Positions 51,255-62,865 of a stretch of DNA of 64,000 nucleotides are shown here, one piece after another. Position numbers and translations under genes: made by a program. Numbering within the stretch: position 1 is the first letter of the stretch; every line of letters starts with the position of its first letter. The notes beneath the pieces were generated by a model. That model was not told the origin of the DNA. It searched no databases and was given only the letters and a program-made list of their open reading frames with translations. The stretch is from Cobetia marina (GTDB lineage Bacteria > Pseudomonadota > Gammaproteobacteria > Pseudomonadales > Halomonadaceae), in NCBI RefSeq assembly GCF_001720485.1, contig NZ_CP017114.1, positions 1,302,001 to 1,366,000 of the forward strand. Direction: 5' to 3'.

Positions 51255-52706
51255 GTGTCCCACGCGTCAGACAAGATTTCCGCGGATATCGAAGCCTACC
51301 TGCAAGAACACGAGCGCAAGGACCTGCTGCGCTTCATCACCTGCGGTAGCGTCGATGACGGCAAGTCGACCCTGATCGGTCGTCTGCTGTTCGATTCCAA
51401 GCTGATCTATGAAGATCAGCTGGCCTCCATCACCCAGGCCTCCAAGACCAGCGGCACCACCGGTGATGAAGTCGATCTGGCCCTGCTGGTCGATGGCCTG
51501 CAGTCCGAGCGTGAGCAGGGCATCACCATCGATGTCGCCTATCGCTTCTTCTCGACCGACAAGCGCAAGTTCATCATCGCCGACACCCCGGGACATGAGC
51601 AGTACACCCGCAACATGGCCACCGGTGCCTCGTCCGCGAGCCTGGCGATCATCCTGATCGATGCGCGCTACGGCGTGCAGACCCAGACCCGTCGTCACAG
51701 CTTCATCGCCGACCTGCTGGGTATCCAGCACCTGGTGATCGCGGTCAACAAGATGGATCTGGTCGACTACTCCGAGGCGCGCTTCAACGAGATCGTCGCC
51801 GAGTATCAGGAATTCGCCGACAAGTTGAATGCACCGGATATCCGCTTCGTGCCGATGTCTGCGCTCAAGGGCGACAACGTCGTCAATCGCAGCCCGTCAC
51901 TCGACTGGTACACCGTCGATGGTCAGGCCGGACCGTCGCTGCTGGAGGTGCTGGAAACCGTCGAACTGACTCGCGATCAGAACCTCAGCGATCTGCGCTT
52001 CCCGGTGCAGTACGTCAATCGTCCCAACCTCGATTTCCGTGGCTATTGCGGCACGCTGGCGGCCGGTGTCGTGCGTCCGGGTGACAGCGTCAAGGTGCTG
52101 CCGTCCGGCAAGATCTCGACCATCGAGCGCATCGTCACCTTCGATGGCGACCTCGAGATCGCCTATCCGGGCCAGGCCATCACGCTGACGCTTGACGACG
52201 AGATCGACATCTCGCGCGGTGACTGGCTGGTGGCGGCAGACGCCGAACTGCCGCTCTCCAATGCGCTGGAAGCGGATGTCGTCTGGATGCACGAGAAGCC
52301 GCTGCAACCGGGCCGTCAGTACGATATCAAGCTGGCGACCCGTGATCTGACCGGGCAGGTCAGTGCCATCGATTACCTCTACGACGTCAACACGCTGGAA
52401 CATCACGAGGGCGACAGCCTGGCACTGAACGCCATCGGCCGCGTCCAGCTCGAGCTGACCCAGTCGGTGCCGGTGGACGACTACCGTTCAAGCCCGGGCA
52501 CCGGCAGCTTCATCGTCATCGATCGTCTGAGCAACGTGACCGTCGGCGCGGGCATGATTCGTGGCGTGGGCCGCTCCGGCACTCAGGCAACCACGCAGCA
52601 GACCGATTGGGCCGCGTTTGAAGCCGATCTCAACGCGCTGGTACGCAAGCACTTCCCGCACTGGGAAGCCCGCGACGTGCGTGAGCTGCTGGGCCGTGGC
52701 AACTGA
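51255..52706 (+). CDS. cysN: Sulfate adenylyltransferase subunit 1, GTPase (CysN)
   Basis: 483 residues, EF-Tu-like GTPase: P-loop [15 protein letters not shown], switch [24 protein letters not shown] for guanine recognition, then beta-barrel domains. It drives sulfate adenylylation by CysD. There is no APS kinase (CysC) fusion, so cysC must be elsewhere. GTG start. The stop codon lies in a 14-bp tandem repeat. Confidence 0.95.
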   Translation: MSHASDKISADIEAYLQEHERKDLLRFITCGSVDDGKSTLIGRLLFDSKLIYEDQLASITQASKTSGTTGDEVDLALLVDGLQSEREQGITIDVAYRFFSTDKRKFIIADTPGHEQYTRNMATGASSASLAIILIDARYGVQTQTRRHSFIADLLGIQHLVIAVNKMDLVDYSEARFNEIVAEYQEFADKLNAPDIRFVPMSALKGDNVVNRSPSLDWYTVDGQAGPSLLEVLETVELTRDQNLSDLRFPVQYVNRPNLDFRGYCGTLAAGVVRPGDSVKVLPSGKISTIERIVTFDGDLEIAYPGQAITLTLDDEIDISRGDWLVAADAELPLSNALEADVVWMHEKPLQPGRQYDIKLATRDLTGQVSAIDYLYDVNTLEHHEGDSLALNAIGRVQLELTQSVPVDDYRSSPGTGSFIVIDRLSNVTVGAGMIRGVGRSGTQATTQQTDWAAFEADLNALVRKHFPHWEARDVRELLGRGN

Positions 52707-52753
52707 GTCTTTGCAACTGAGCCTTGGCAACATGAGTCGCGGTAACGGAGTCG
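52698..52753. repeat. Four degenerate 14-bp repeats across the cysN stop codon
   Basis: Units GGCAACTGAGTCTT, TGCAACTGAGCCTT, GGCAACATGAGTCG and CGGTAACGGAGTCG follow head to tail; the first contains the cysN stop codon. Confidence 0.65.
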
Positions 52754-52850
52754 GGCCGGCACGGTCGACTCCGTCGCATGACCCGATAACAACAACGCTG
52801 GACACGCGATAACAACACGGCCTGCTGGATATGAAGCCGGAGAACGCAGA

Positions 52851-52885
52851 AGCCCCCATGGCCGCAAGGCGATGGGGGCTTTTTG
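52851..52885 (+). terminator. Intrinsic terminator of the cysDN operon
   Basis: AGCCCCCAT pairs with ATGGGGGCT, followed by TTTTTG on the plus strand. It also separates cysN from the convergent hmp gene. Confidence 0.85.
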
Positions 52886-52909
52886 CATGGTGCGGGCCAC
52901 GTCAGCGCA

Positions 52910-54127
52910 TCAGGCGGCAGCGGCGTCGATGGCAAGCGGTGCGGAGGGGCCGAAGTGCTCGTGATGGCACTGGGTGAGCGGTACGCCGATGCGATTGAGG
53001 TGCTGGATCATGCTCTGCATGAAGCCATGCGGACCGATCACGAAGGCCTGCAGGGACTCGGCACTGGCACCTGTCGCGGCAATCTGACGTGCCAGCCAGT
53101 CGCGCTCGATGATGCCCAGGTGCGCATGCGTCGGCAGAGTGTCAGCCTTCTCGTAGCAGACCTGATAATGCAGCTGCTCGGGATACTGCGCGACCAGTGA
53201 TTGCAGCGTGGTGTCGAAGGCATGTACCTCGGGATTGCGGGCCGCATGCAGATAGATCACCTGACGGCCCGCCGCGAGCGCTGCCTCCAGCAGCGAGAGC
53301 ATCGGTGTCTGGCCGACGCCGGCAGACAGCAGCAGTACCGGGGCCTCGGGGCTCTGGGGCGCGGCATGCTCGAAGGTCAGCTCGCCGGCCGGCGGCAGCA
53401 GATCGATCTCGTCACCCACGTTCAGCGCATGCAGATACTGGCTGGACTGGCCGTGGTCTTCACGCTTGACCGAGATACGGCAGAAGCGCTCGTCCGGCGC
53501 GTGTGACAGGCTGTAATGACGGTGGATCACGCCCTGCGGCGTCGTCAGGCGCATGCCGATGTACTGGCCCGGCAGGAAGGAGAACATCGGACCTTCCACT
53601 GGCGCCAGGTACAGCGAGCGAATCTCGCGGCTCTCGTCCTCCGTGCGCACGATGCGAAAGCGGCGCAGCCCCTGCCAGCCGCCGCGGGTGGCAGCGAAGC
53701 TGTCGTAGCGGCCCTGCTCGGCGGCGATCAGCACGGCGGCCAGCTCTCCGTAGAGGGCGCCCCAGGCGTCGGCGATCTCCGGCGTGACGGCGTCTCCCAG
53801 CACCTCACCGATGGCGGCCATCAGGCACTCGCCGACGATGGGGTAGTGCTCGGGCAGGATATTGAGCGAGACGTGCTTGCTGACCACGGGCGCGAGCAGG
53901 CGGTCCACCGCCTCACGCGAGTGGCGTGCGCCGACATAGGCGAGCACGGCGCCGGCCAGCGCACGGGCCTGACCACCACTGGCCTGGTGCGTCTGATTGA
54001 ACAGCGGCTTCACTTCGGGATAGCGCTCGAACATCAGCGGATAGAAGCGCGCGGTAATGGCGTTGAGGTGCTCGGCGACGACGGGAGCGGTGGCGGCGAT
54101 CAGGTCTTCCTGGGCGTTGGTCAGCAT
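52910..54127 (-). CDS. hmp: Flavohemoprotein, nitric oxide dioxygenase
   Basis: 405 residues. Globin domain (1-140) with the proximal histidine in VSKHVSLNI and the YPEVKPLFNQTHQ start; FAD domain with RHYSLSHAP and GQYIGMRL; NAD domain with VLLLSAGVGQTPMLSLLE and the C-terminal HHEHFGP. It oxidises NO to nitrate using O2 and NADH. It is divergent from norR, with a sigma-54 promoter and NorR sites between, so it should be induced by NO. Confidence 0.95.
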   Translation of the reverse strand: MLTNAQEDLIAATAPVVAEHLNAITARFYPLMFERYPEVKPLFNQTHQASGGQARALAGAVLAYVGARHSREAVDRLLAPVVSKHVSLNILPEHYPIVGECLMAAIGEVLGDAVTPEIADAWGALYGELAAVLIAAEQGRYDSFAATRGGWQGLRRFRIVRTEDESREIRSLYLAPVEGPMFSFLPGQYIGMRLTTPQGVIHRHYSLSHAPDERFCRISVKREDHGQSSQYLHALNVGDEIDLLPPAGELTFEHAAPQSPEAPVLLLSAGVGQTPMLSLLEAALAAGRQVIYLHAARNPEVHAFDTTLQSLVAQYPEQLHYQVCYEKADTLPTHAHLGIIERDWLARQIAATGASAESLQAFVIGPHGFMQSMIQHLNRIGVPLTQCHHEHFGPSAPLAIDAAAA

Positions 54128-54161
54128 GACGGTACCTCGTGATGAATGTCGCCATGAAGAG

Positions 54162-54177
54162 AGCAAGGGCCATGCCA
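54162..54177 (-). promoter_or_regulatory. Sigma-54 promoter of hmp
   Basis: The minus strand reads TGGCATGGCCCTTGCT, matching the -24/-12 consensus TGGCA-N6-TTGCT with the GG and GC in correct spacing. It lies 35 bp upstream of the hmp start codon and pairs with the NorR sites about 70-130 bp further upstream. Confidence 0.85.
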
Positions 54178-54244
54178 ACTCGTCAGGCCAGTATCCATGC
54201 GTCCCCGAGAGTGGTGATGTGAAAAATACACGACGTGAGAATGT

Positions 54245-54293
54245 GTCAAGATGACATCTTGCGTGTCATGATGACATCATCTGTCGCCATGAC
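54245..54293. promoter_or_regulatory. Three NorR enhancer sites
   Basis: GTCAAGATGAC (54245-54255), GTCATGATGAC (54265-54275) and GTCGCCATGAC (54283-54293) match the NorR inverted-repeat core GTCA-N3-TGAC; the first two perfectly and the third with one mismatch. E. coli norV also has three such sites. Confidence 0.8.
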
Positions 54294-54384
54294 GATGTCT
54301 TGCGACACGCCGTCGCGTGAGCCGCGTGCTCATCACCCAGTACCTCGCCCGCCATTTCCGGTTGACTGACGTCAGGAATCCCGC

Positions 54385-56130
54385 ATGCCCGAGACTCCCT
54401 TGCCACGCAATGATACGCCCCTTGCCGCCCTGAACGCCTGGCTTGCTGCCTGGTTGATGGAAGAGGAGGGCGGCAAGCGGCGTGCCTTGCCATGGACCCG
54501 TCTGCTGGCCGCGATCATGCAGCGTCTGCCCGGTGAGGCCGCGACGCTGATGCGCTATCTGCCGGAGCGTGACGAGTTGCTGCCGCTGGCCACGCATGGG
54601 CTACCTGCCGAGGTGCGCGGTCGGCGCTTTGCGTTGTCAGAGCATCCGCGGCTCAAGGCGATTGCCGAGCACACCGGTGTCTATCGCTTCGCGGTGGACA
54701 GTGACCTGCCGGACCCCTTCGATGGCCTGCTGGGGGAAGTGCATGGGCCGGATCTGCTGGTGCACGACTGTGCGGGTATCGCGCTGCGCGAAGGGGACAG
54801 GTTGCTGGGCGTGATGACCTTCGATGCGCTGACACCTGGTGTGCTGGCCCCGCTGGAAGCGCTGGAGATTCGGCAGATCGGCGATGCCGAGCTGGCAGAC
54901 GTCCTGGCGCAGGAGCATCAGGAGCATCAGGAGCTTCATGACCTGCTGACGCTGCCCACCTGCTGTCTGGCGCTGGCATCACGGCTTGAGCGTGGGGCCG
55001 CTCCGCTGACCGGCATGCCAGCGCTTGCGCCGGGCATGACACCGCAGGCCCAGAGGACCTGTCCGCAGCGCGGGCCAGCGATGGCGAGACTGGAGGCACA
55101 GTTGGAAGCGGTAGCCGATACCGACATGACGGTGCTGGTGACGGGCGAGACCGGGGTGGGCAAGGAGGGCGTGGTCCAGCGGTTGCACGATGCGTCGCGT
55201 CGCGCCAGTCGGCCTCTGGTGCGCATCAACTGTGCCGCGCTGGCACCGGAACTGGTCGAGAGTGCGCTGTTCGGGCATCGGCGAGGGGCCTTCTCCGGCG
55301 CGTCCCATGATCATCGTGGCCATTTCGTGATGGCCGATGGCGGCACCCTGCTGCTGGATGAGATCGGTGAGCTGCCGCTGGCGTTGCAGCCCAAGCTGCT
55401 GCGGGTGCTGCAGGAAGGTGAATTGCAGCCGCTGGGCAGCGATCGCGTGGTCAGGGTCGATGTGCGCGTCATCGCGGCGACCAATCGTGACCTCGAGGCC
55501 GAAGTCGCCGCCGGGCATTTCCGCGAAGATCTCTACCACCGGCTGAGCGTCTATCCGCTCAGGGTGCCGCCGCTGCGTGAGCGCGGACGAGCGGATCTGC
55601 TGGCGCTGGCGGGAACCTTTCTCGAGCACAACCGCACGCGCCTCGGGCTTGGCAATCTGCGCCTGACGCCGGCGGCGGAGCGTCTGCTGTGTGACTACCC
55701 GTGGCCCGGCAACGTGCGTGAGCTGGAGCACTGTCTGAGTCGCGCCGCCCTGCATGCGCGGCTGGCGCAGGGGGCTCATCCGACGCGCCTGCGCGCCGAT
55801 GGGCGTCAGCTGGTGGTGATCACGCCGGAGCTGCTGGGGCTGGAGACGAGTGCCGAGGTGGCGCACGAGCAGGCCGGTGGCATTGCCCTCCACGCCGCAC
55901 AGGAGGGGCATGGCACGATTCAGGCGGGGAGAGCGAACCCGGCGCAGCGTCATGTCCTGCAGGACATCGATGAAGCGCTGGGGCTGCGTGATGCCACCGA
56001 GGCGTTTCAGCGCGAGCACATCTCGCGGGTCTGGCTGGCGAGTGATCGCAACTGGGCAGAGGCCGCGCGCAGGCTCAAGGTCGATCGCGGCAATCTGTAT
56101 CGACAGGCCCGGCGGTTGGGCATCGTATGA
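54385..56130 (+). CDS. norR: NO-responsive sigma-54 transcription activator NorR
   Basis: 581 residues, with a GAF sensor domain (about 30-200) that in NorR binds NO at a non-haem iron. The AAA+ domain has Walker A GETGVGKE, a GAFSGA loop in place of the usual GAFTGA, and Walker [10 protein letters not shown] Fis-type helix-turn-helix closes the C-terminus ([20 protein letters not shown]). It is divergent from hmp, whose promoter it should activate. The role matches E. coli NorR and Pseudomonas FhpR. Confidence 0.9.
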   Translation: MPETPLPRNDTPLAALNAWLAAWLMEEEGGKRRALPWTRLLAAIMQRLPGEAATLMRYLPERDELLPLATHGLPAEVRGRRFALSEHPRLKAIAEHTGVYRFAVDSDLPDPFDGLLGEVHGPDLLVHDCAGIALREGDRLLGVMTFDALTPGVLAPLEALEIRQIGDAELADVLAQEHQEHQELHDLLTLPTCCLALASRLERGAAPLTGMPALAPGMTPQAQRTCPQRGPAMARLEAQLEAVADTDMTVLVTGETGVGKEGVVQRLHDASRRASRPLVRINCAALAPELVESALFGHRRGAFSGASHDHRGHFVMADGGTLLLDEIGELPLALQPKLLRVLQEGELQPLGSDRVVRVDVRVIAATNRDLEAEVAAGHFREDLYHRLSVYPLRVPPLRERGRADLLALAGTFLEHNRTRLGLGNLRLTPAAERLLCDYPWPGNVRELEHCLSRAALHARLAQGAHPTRLRADGRQLVVITPELLGLETSAEVAHEQAGGIALHAAQEGHGTIQAGRANPAQRHVLQDIDEALGLRDATEAFQREHISRVWLASDRNWAEAARRLKVDRGNLYRQARRLGIV

Positions 56131-56142
56131 CACGAGAGACGA

Positions 56143-56173
56143 AGACGGCGGTGCTCGATGAGCGCCGCCGTCT
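56143..56173. terminator. Terminator between norR and cmoB
   Basis: AGACGGCGG pairs with CCGCCGTCT (9 bp plus inner GC pairs) and is followed by TTTGTC on the plus strand. It is placed between convergent genes. Confidence 0.7.
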
Positions 56174-56221
56174 TTGTCTGCCCCGGCGCAGACACCGCTG
56201 GGAGAGAAGGTGCTGCGCAGA

Positions 56222-57250
56222 TCAGGCGCGCGTGGCGATCAGCACCGCACGCTGTGGTGCCGGATGGCCTTCACGGGTCAGGCGTGGGTCGTCAGGGTCG
56301 AGGAAGTCACTCAGCGAGTGATAGGTCATCCAGTCGGTCGAGCGTTGCTCATCCAGCGTGGTCACCGCTTCATCGACGATGCGCACGTCCTTGAAACCGG
56401 CGCGCTCACACCAGTGGGCCAGCGCCCGGGAGGACGGCAGGAAGTAGACGTTGGGCATCGCGGCGTAGCGCTCGCCGGGCATCAGTACCGTCGTCACGTC
56501 ACCTTCCACCACCAGGGTTTCCAGCACCAGTTCGCCGCCGGGGCGCAGGGCATCGCGCAGCTGGAAGAGGTGGTCCATCGGCGAGGGGCGATGATAGAGC
56601 ACCCCCATCGAGAACACGGTGTCGAAGGCGGCCATCTTCGCGGGGACGTCCTCGATGCCCACCGGCAGGAAGTGCAGGTTGCGCCCCTGGGGGTGATCCG
56701 CGCCGATGAAGTGACGCACGGCATGGAACTGGCAGTAGAAGCGCGGGGAAGGGTCGATCACCAGCGTGAAGGCGGCACCAGCGCCGACCATGCGCCAGCC
56801 GTGGTAACCATTGCCGCCCCCGACATCCAGCACGCGACGGTGAGTGAGATCCGACAGATGCGGCGCGAGGCGCTGCCACTTCCAGTCGGAGCGCCATTCG
56901 GTATCGATATAGATCTCGTCGAGCTGATAGGGGCCCTTGCGCCACGGCATCATGGCGCGCAGCAGATTCTCGCTCTGGCGTTGCTGCCCAGTGCTCAGGC
57001 CAGTCGGAAAGCATGCACCGACACGGTCGGCATCCAGCTGCACCTCGCGCTCGTCAGGTAGCGTCGGCAGCTTCTCCAGTGCCCCATGCCAGGCCTTGAG
57101 GTCAGCATGGCGCTTGCGGTCCAGACCCTTGGCCAGTTGCTCGGGCAGGGCGCCCAGCCAGCGGGCGAAGCCGTCACCGACGGCGCCTGGCTCACAGGCA
57201 AGCTCGGTGAAGGCGCGGTAAAGATCACGATCGTAGGGGGAGATGCTCAT
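56222..57250 (-). CDS. cmoB: tRNA U34 carboxymethyltransferase CmoB
   Basis: 342 residues. It follows CmoB: KGPYQLDEIYIDTEWRSDWK, SAM site VLDVGGGNGYHGWRM, IDPSPRFYCQF, FSMGVLYHRPSP and PSSRALAHWCERAGF. It transfers the carboxymethyl group of Cx-SAM to ho5U34 in tRNA. Encoded 31 bp downstream of cmoA on the same strand. Confidence 0.95.
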   Translation of the reverse strand: MSISPYDRDLYRAFTELACEPGAVGDGFARWLGALPEQLAKGLDRKRHADLKAWHGALEKLPTLPDEREVQLDADRVGACFPTGLSTGQQRQSENLLRAMMPWRKGPYQLDEIYIDTEWRSDWKWQRLAPHLSDLTHRRVLDVGGGNGYHGWRMVGAGAAFTLVIDPSPRFYCQFHAVRHFIGADHPQGRNLHFLPVGIEDVPAKMAAFDTVFSMGVLYHRPSPMDHLFQLRDALRPGGELVLETLVVEGDVTTVLMPGERYAAMPNVYFLPSSRALAHWCERAGFKDVRIVDEAVTTLDEQRSTDWMTYHSLSDFLDPDDPRLTREGHPAPQRAVLIATRA

Positions 57251-57281
57251 GCGCTGGGTCGGGTCCGTGCAGGCGTAGCGG

Positions 57282-58028
57282 TCATTCGGCGGCTTTGAAA
57301 GCGACCATCGAGGCAAAGTTCAGGTATTGCAGCCAGGTGTGGCTGCGCGCGAAGCCGGCGCGTGCCAGGCGCGTATGGTGAGTGGCGAGACTGTCGGGCT
57401 TCATCACGTCCTCCAGCGCTTCGCGTTTCTGCGAGATCTCGAGGTCGGAGTAGCCGTTGGCGCGCTTGAAGTCATGATAGCGCTCGATCAACCAGGCGTT
57501 CTCGACCGGGTCGTCGCTGATGATCTTCTCGGACAGGATCAACACGCCGCCGGGCTCCAGCGCCGCAAACAGCTTGTCGATCACGGCGTCGCGGTCCTGC
57601 GGCGGCAGAAACTGCAGGGTGAAGTTGACCACGATCATGCCGGCAGGCTGGTACTCCAGGGTGCGGATATCGGCTTCACTGACGTTGATGCGATGGTCCG
57701 GGAAGGCGTCGGCGAGCTCGCGGCTGGCGCGCTCGACCATCGGCCGGGACAGATCGACGGCTTCGATCTCGATGTCCTGGGCCGCCATCTCACGTGCCAG
57801 TGCCATGCTGGCAGCCCCCAGCGAGCAGCCCAGATCATAGACGCGTGCGCCAGGGCGCAGGTGAGCGCGGGCCATCAGCCCCAGCATGGCGATGATCTGA
57901 CCGTACCCCGGCACCGAACGGCGCAGCATGTCCGGGAAGCAGCTGACGACCTGTTCGTCGAAGGAGAAGCTGGCAACACGGTCAAGGGGTGTCGTAAATA
58001 TCGCGTCACGGTAAGATGCATCACTCAT
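57282..58028 (-). CDS. cmoA: Carboxy-SAM synthase CmoA
   Basis: 248 residues, class I methyltransferase fold: RVYDLGCSLGAASMALA, EAVDLSRPMVERAS, MIVVNFTLQFLPPQDRD, LILSEKIISDD and a C-terminal YLNFASMVAFK. It makes carboxy-S-adenosylmethionine from SAM and prephenate for CmoB. It is the first gene of the cmoAB operon. Confidence 0.95.
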   Translation of the reverse strand: MSDASYRDAIFTTPLDRVASFSFDEQVVSCFPDMLRRSVPGYGQIIAMLGLMARAHLRPGARVYDLGCSLGAASMALAREMAAQDIEIEAVDLSRPMVERASRELADAFPDHRINVSEADIRTLEYQPAGMIVVNFTLQFLPPQDRDAVIDKLFAALEPGGVLILSEKIISDDPVENAWLIERYHDFKRANGYSDLEISQKREALEDVMKPDSLATHHTRLARAGFARSHTWLQYLNFASMVAFKAAE

Positions 58029-58232
58029 GGATCAAGGCTTCATCGGGCAGAGGGCCTGGGCGACATGCCATTGGCCGGGGAGCGGCTGGGCTGAGTGCCC
58101 TGCTGGGCCCGCCATTCTACGCATTCGAGGTGCCTGACGCACCCGCCGCGGCTTGCCGATGATGCTTCCATCAACCGATTTCTGACCGGGCCACGCAGGG
58201 CCGGTCGCGACACTTCAAGGAGAGAGGTGGCC

Positions 58233-59936
58233 ATGTCCACTCCATCGTCTGCACGTTCTGCCCGCCGTAACAGTCAGGCCTGGCAGGCCCTCGCGCGTCA
58301 TCATCAGGAGCAGATGGCCGATGTGCACCTGAAGGACCTGTTCGCCGAGGATGCGGCGCAAGGGCGCGATCGAGTGACGACCTTCACCCGTTCTGCCGCG
58401 GGCCTGCGCCTGGATCTCTCCAAGCAGCGTCTCAAGCAGGAGACCCTGGAGCTGCTGCTGGAGCTGGCGCGGGAAACCGGTGTCGAGCAGGGCATCAAGC
58501 GTCTGCTGGCCGGTGAGCACGTCAATCGCTCGGAAGATCGCCCGGCCCTGCACGCGGCCCTGCGTCTGCCACGCTCGGCAAGTCTCGAGGTGGATGGCGA
58601 GGATGTGGTACCTGCCATCCACGAGAGCCTCGAGCGGCTCGCCGAGATGGTCGAGACCTTCCATAGCGGGCAGTGGCGTGGTGCCACCGGCAAGCCGATC
58701 ACCGATGTGGTCAATCTGGGGGTCGGTGGCTCGGACCTGGGGCCGCTGATGGTCTCGAGCGCGCTGAGCGATTGCCGTCCCAAGGGCGTCCATGAGGTCG
58801 GCGTGCACTTCGCCTCGACCATGGATGGCTCACAGCTGGCGGACTACCTGCAGTCCTTCAGTCCGGAAACCACCTTGTTCATCCTGTCGTCCAAGTCATT
58901 CTCCACCATCGACACGCTCTCCAATGCGCGCACCGCGCGTGACTGGCTGAAGTCGCGCCTTGACCCGCAAGGCCGTCTGGAAGGACTGATCAATCGTCAG
59001 CACTTCATCGGCGCATCCGCCAAGCCGGAGAAGATGAGCGAGTGGGGTATCGCACCGGAACATCAGCTGCTGTTCTGGGACTGGGTCGGCGGGCGCTACT
59101 CGCTGTGGGGCACCATCGGACTGCCCATCGCGCTCAATGTCGGCATGGACAACTTCCGTCGCCTGCTGGCGGGGGCGCATGAGCTGGATGAGCATTTCCG
59201 CACCGCACCGCTGGAAGACAATCTGCCGGTATTGCTGGCGCTGGCGGGTATCTGGAACAACAACTTCCTCGATATTCGCGCCCACTCCATCCTGCCCTAC
59301 GACGGCCGCCTGGAATACTTCGCCAGCTACCTCGAGCAGCTGGAAATGGAATCCAACGGCAAGTCGGTCACCAACGATGGCGAGATGGTCGATTACTCCA
59401 CCTGCCCGGTGCTGTGGGGCCAGCTGGGCCCGAACGCCCAGCATGCCTTCTATCAGCTGCTGCATCAGGGTACCCAGGCAGTGGAATGTGACTTCATCGC
59501 GCCGATGCGTCGCTATGACCATGTCGAGGACGCCGAGACCCGTGCCCACCTCAAGGCGCAGCACCGTCTGACACTGGCCAACTGCTTTGCCCAGTCGCGC
59601 GTGCTGATGCTGGGCGATGACGCGATACCGGGTGACGAGGCCCAGCCGAATCACAAGCGTTATCGTGGCAATCAGCCCTCGACCACCCTGCTGCTGGAAG
59701 CGCTGACGCCGGAAACCCTGGGGGCCCTGATCGCGCTTTACGAGCAGAAGGTCTTCGTCCAGGCCACCATCTGGGACATCAATCCGTTCGATCAGTGGGG
59801 CGTGGAGCTGGGCAAGCAGATCGCCACCGCGACGGAAGCGACCATGACCACGGGAGAAGGCTTCGAGCAGCTGGACGCTTCCAGTCGTGCCTTGATCGAG
59901 TCCGTGTGGGCCGCCCAGGGGCAGGACCCGCGCTGA
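58233..59936 (+). CDS. pgi: Glucose-6-phosphate isomerase
   Basis: 567 residues. Conserved PGI segments: NLGVGGSDLGPLMVSSAL (sugar-phosphate binding), TLFILSSKSFSTIDTL, WDWVGGRYSLWGTIGLPIAL with the catalytic residues, and NDGEMVDYSTCPVLWGQLG. It interconverts glucose 6-phosphate and fructose 6-phosphate. ATG 58233 has GAGG upstream and gives a normal length; the upstream frame is unrelated. Confidence 0.95.
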   Translation: MSTPSSARSARRNSQAWQALARHHQEQMADVHLKDLFAEDAAQGRDRVTTFTRSAAGLRLDLSKQRLKQETLELLLELARETGVEQGIKRLLAGEHVNRSEDRPALHAALRLPRSASLEVDGEDVVPAIHESLERLAEMVETFHSGQWRGATGKPITDVVNLGVGGSDLGPLMVSSALSDCRPKGVHEVGVHFASTMDGSQLADYLQSFSPETTLFILSSKSFSTIDTLSNARTARDWLKSRLDPQGRLEGLINRQHFIGASAKPEKMSEWGIAPEHQLLFWDWVGGRYSLWGTIGLPIALNVGMDNFRRLLAGAHELDEHFRTAPLEDNLPVLLALAGIWNNNFLDIRAHSILPYDGRLEYFASYLEQLEMESNGKSVTNDGEMVDYSTCPVLWGQLGPNAQHAFYQLLHQGTQAVECDFIAPMRRYDHVEDAETRAHLKAQHRLTLANCFAQSRVLMLGDDAIPGDEAQPNHKRYRGNQPSTTLLLEALTPETLGALIALYEQKVFVQATIWDINPFDQWGVELGKQIATATEATMTTGEGFEQLDASSRALIESVWAAQGQDPR

Positions 59937-59962
59937 CGGGGGATCACGCAGGCGGTCATCCT

Positions 59963-59978
59963 CTGTTGATTTATACAG
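59963..59978. promoter_or_regulatory. LexA-box-like sequence overlapping a promoter upstream of yqiA
   Basis: CTGTTGATTTATACAG fits CTGT-N8-ACAG with an AT-rich centre. A promoter with -35 TTGATT (59966-59971), 16-bp spacer and -10 TATCCT (59988-59993) overlaps it. A hairpin (GCGAACCGA with TCGGTTCGC) follows near 60029-60060 in the leader. One such match is expected by chance in a window of this size. Confidence 0.35.
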
Positions 59979-60075
59979 TATTCTCGCTATCCTATATGGG
60001 AATCAATCGTTTACACTAGACACCTTGCCGCGAACCGAGCGTGAGCCGTTCGGTTCGCGCGTGTCGGGAGCGCTG

Positions 60076-60822
60076 ATGAGCCGTCCCCATTACCCTGCGC
60101 AGGCAGGCGTTGTCGTTCCTCCGGTCAGGGGCGTGTTGTACCTGCATGGTTTCAACTCGGCCAGTTGCTCGCCCAAGGCGCAGTTGATGAAGCGTGCGGC
60201 CGCCGAATTCGGTCTGCCCTGCGTCGCGCCTGACATCCCACCGCAGCCCGCTGCCGGGCAGGCGGTGGTGGAGGAGGCCTACCAGGCGCTCTGCGCGCAG
60301 TTGGATCTCGACCCGGCTGACCCTGCCTGTGACGACGCCATCGTGGTGATCGGCAGCTCCATGGGTGGCTTTCTGAGCACCTGGCTTGCCGCGCGTGAGG
60401 CTGCGCGACTCGATGGACCCCAGGGCTGCGAGCAGAGCGTATGGCGTCAGGGGCCGCGCACGGTATTGATCAACCCAGCCGTGCGCCCGGTCAGGCTCGT
60501 CACGGCATGGCTGGGGTCGACCCACGCCAACCCCTATACCGGCGAGTCCTTCACCGTCACCGAAGCATTCGGTCCGGCGCTGGCCGCACTGGAAGCGATC
60601 CCCGTCACGCCGCAGCGCACCCTCGTGCTGCTTGCCACGGCGGACGAGACATTGGACGTCAACGATGCCGCAAGCCTCTATCAGGATTGCCGGCTGATCC
60701 TCACGCCGGGAGGGGATCATGGATTTGCCAGACTGGCGGAGTACCTGCCTGCCATCATGGCGCATGCCGGCCATCGTCTGGCCCCGTCGCTTGCGACATC
60801 CTTCCACGTCGCACCCTGCTAA
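60076..60822 (+). CDS. yqiA: YqiA-type esterase
   Basis: 248 residues, alpha/beta hydrolase. YLHGFNSASCSPKAQLM start, nucleophile serine in VVIGSSMGGFLSTWLA, aspartate in ATADETLDVND and histidine in TPGGDHGFARL. E. coli YqiA is an esterase active on short acyl chains, encoded next to parE as here. ATG 60076 chosen; the TTG-started extension would run through the leader hairpin. Confidence 0.9.
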   Translation: MSRPHYPAQAGVVVPPVRGVLYLHGFNSASCSPKAQLMKRAAAEFGLPCVAPDIPPQPAAGQAVVEEAYQALCAQLDLDPADPACDDAIVVIGSSMGGFLSTWLAAREAARLDGPQGCEQSVWRQGPRTVLINPAVRPVRLVTAWLGSTHANPYTGESFTVTEAFGPALAALEAIPVTPQRTLVLLATADETLDVNDAASLYQDCRLILTPGGDHGFARLAEYLPAIMAHAGHRLAPSLATSFHVAPC

Positions 60823-60865
60823 CGTGTCGAGGACGGTTGGGCGTGCGGGCCGGACAGGAAGATGA

Positions 60866-62857
<1,992 letters not shown>

Positions 62858-62865
62858 TCATCGGT

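Noticed and set aside
56174..57061. 295-residue plus-strand open frame opposite cmoB
   Set aside because: Antisense shadow of cmoB, which has all its motifs.
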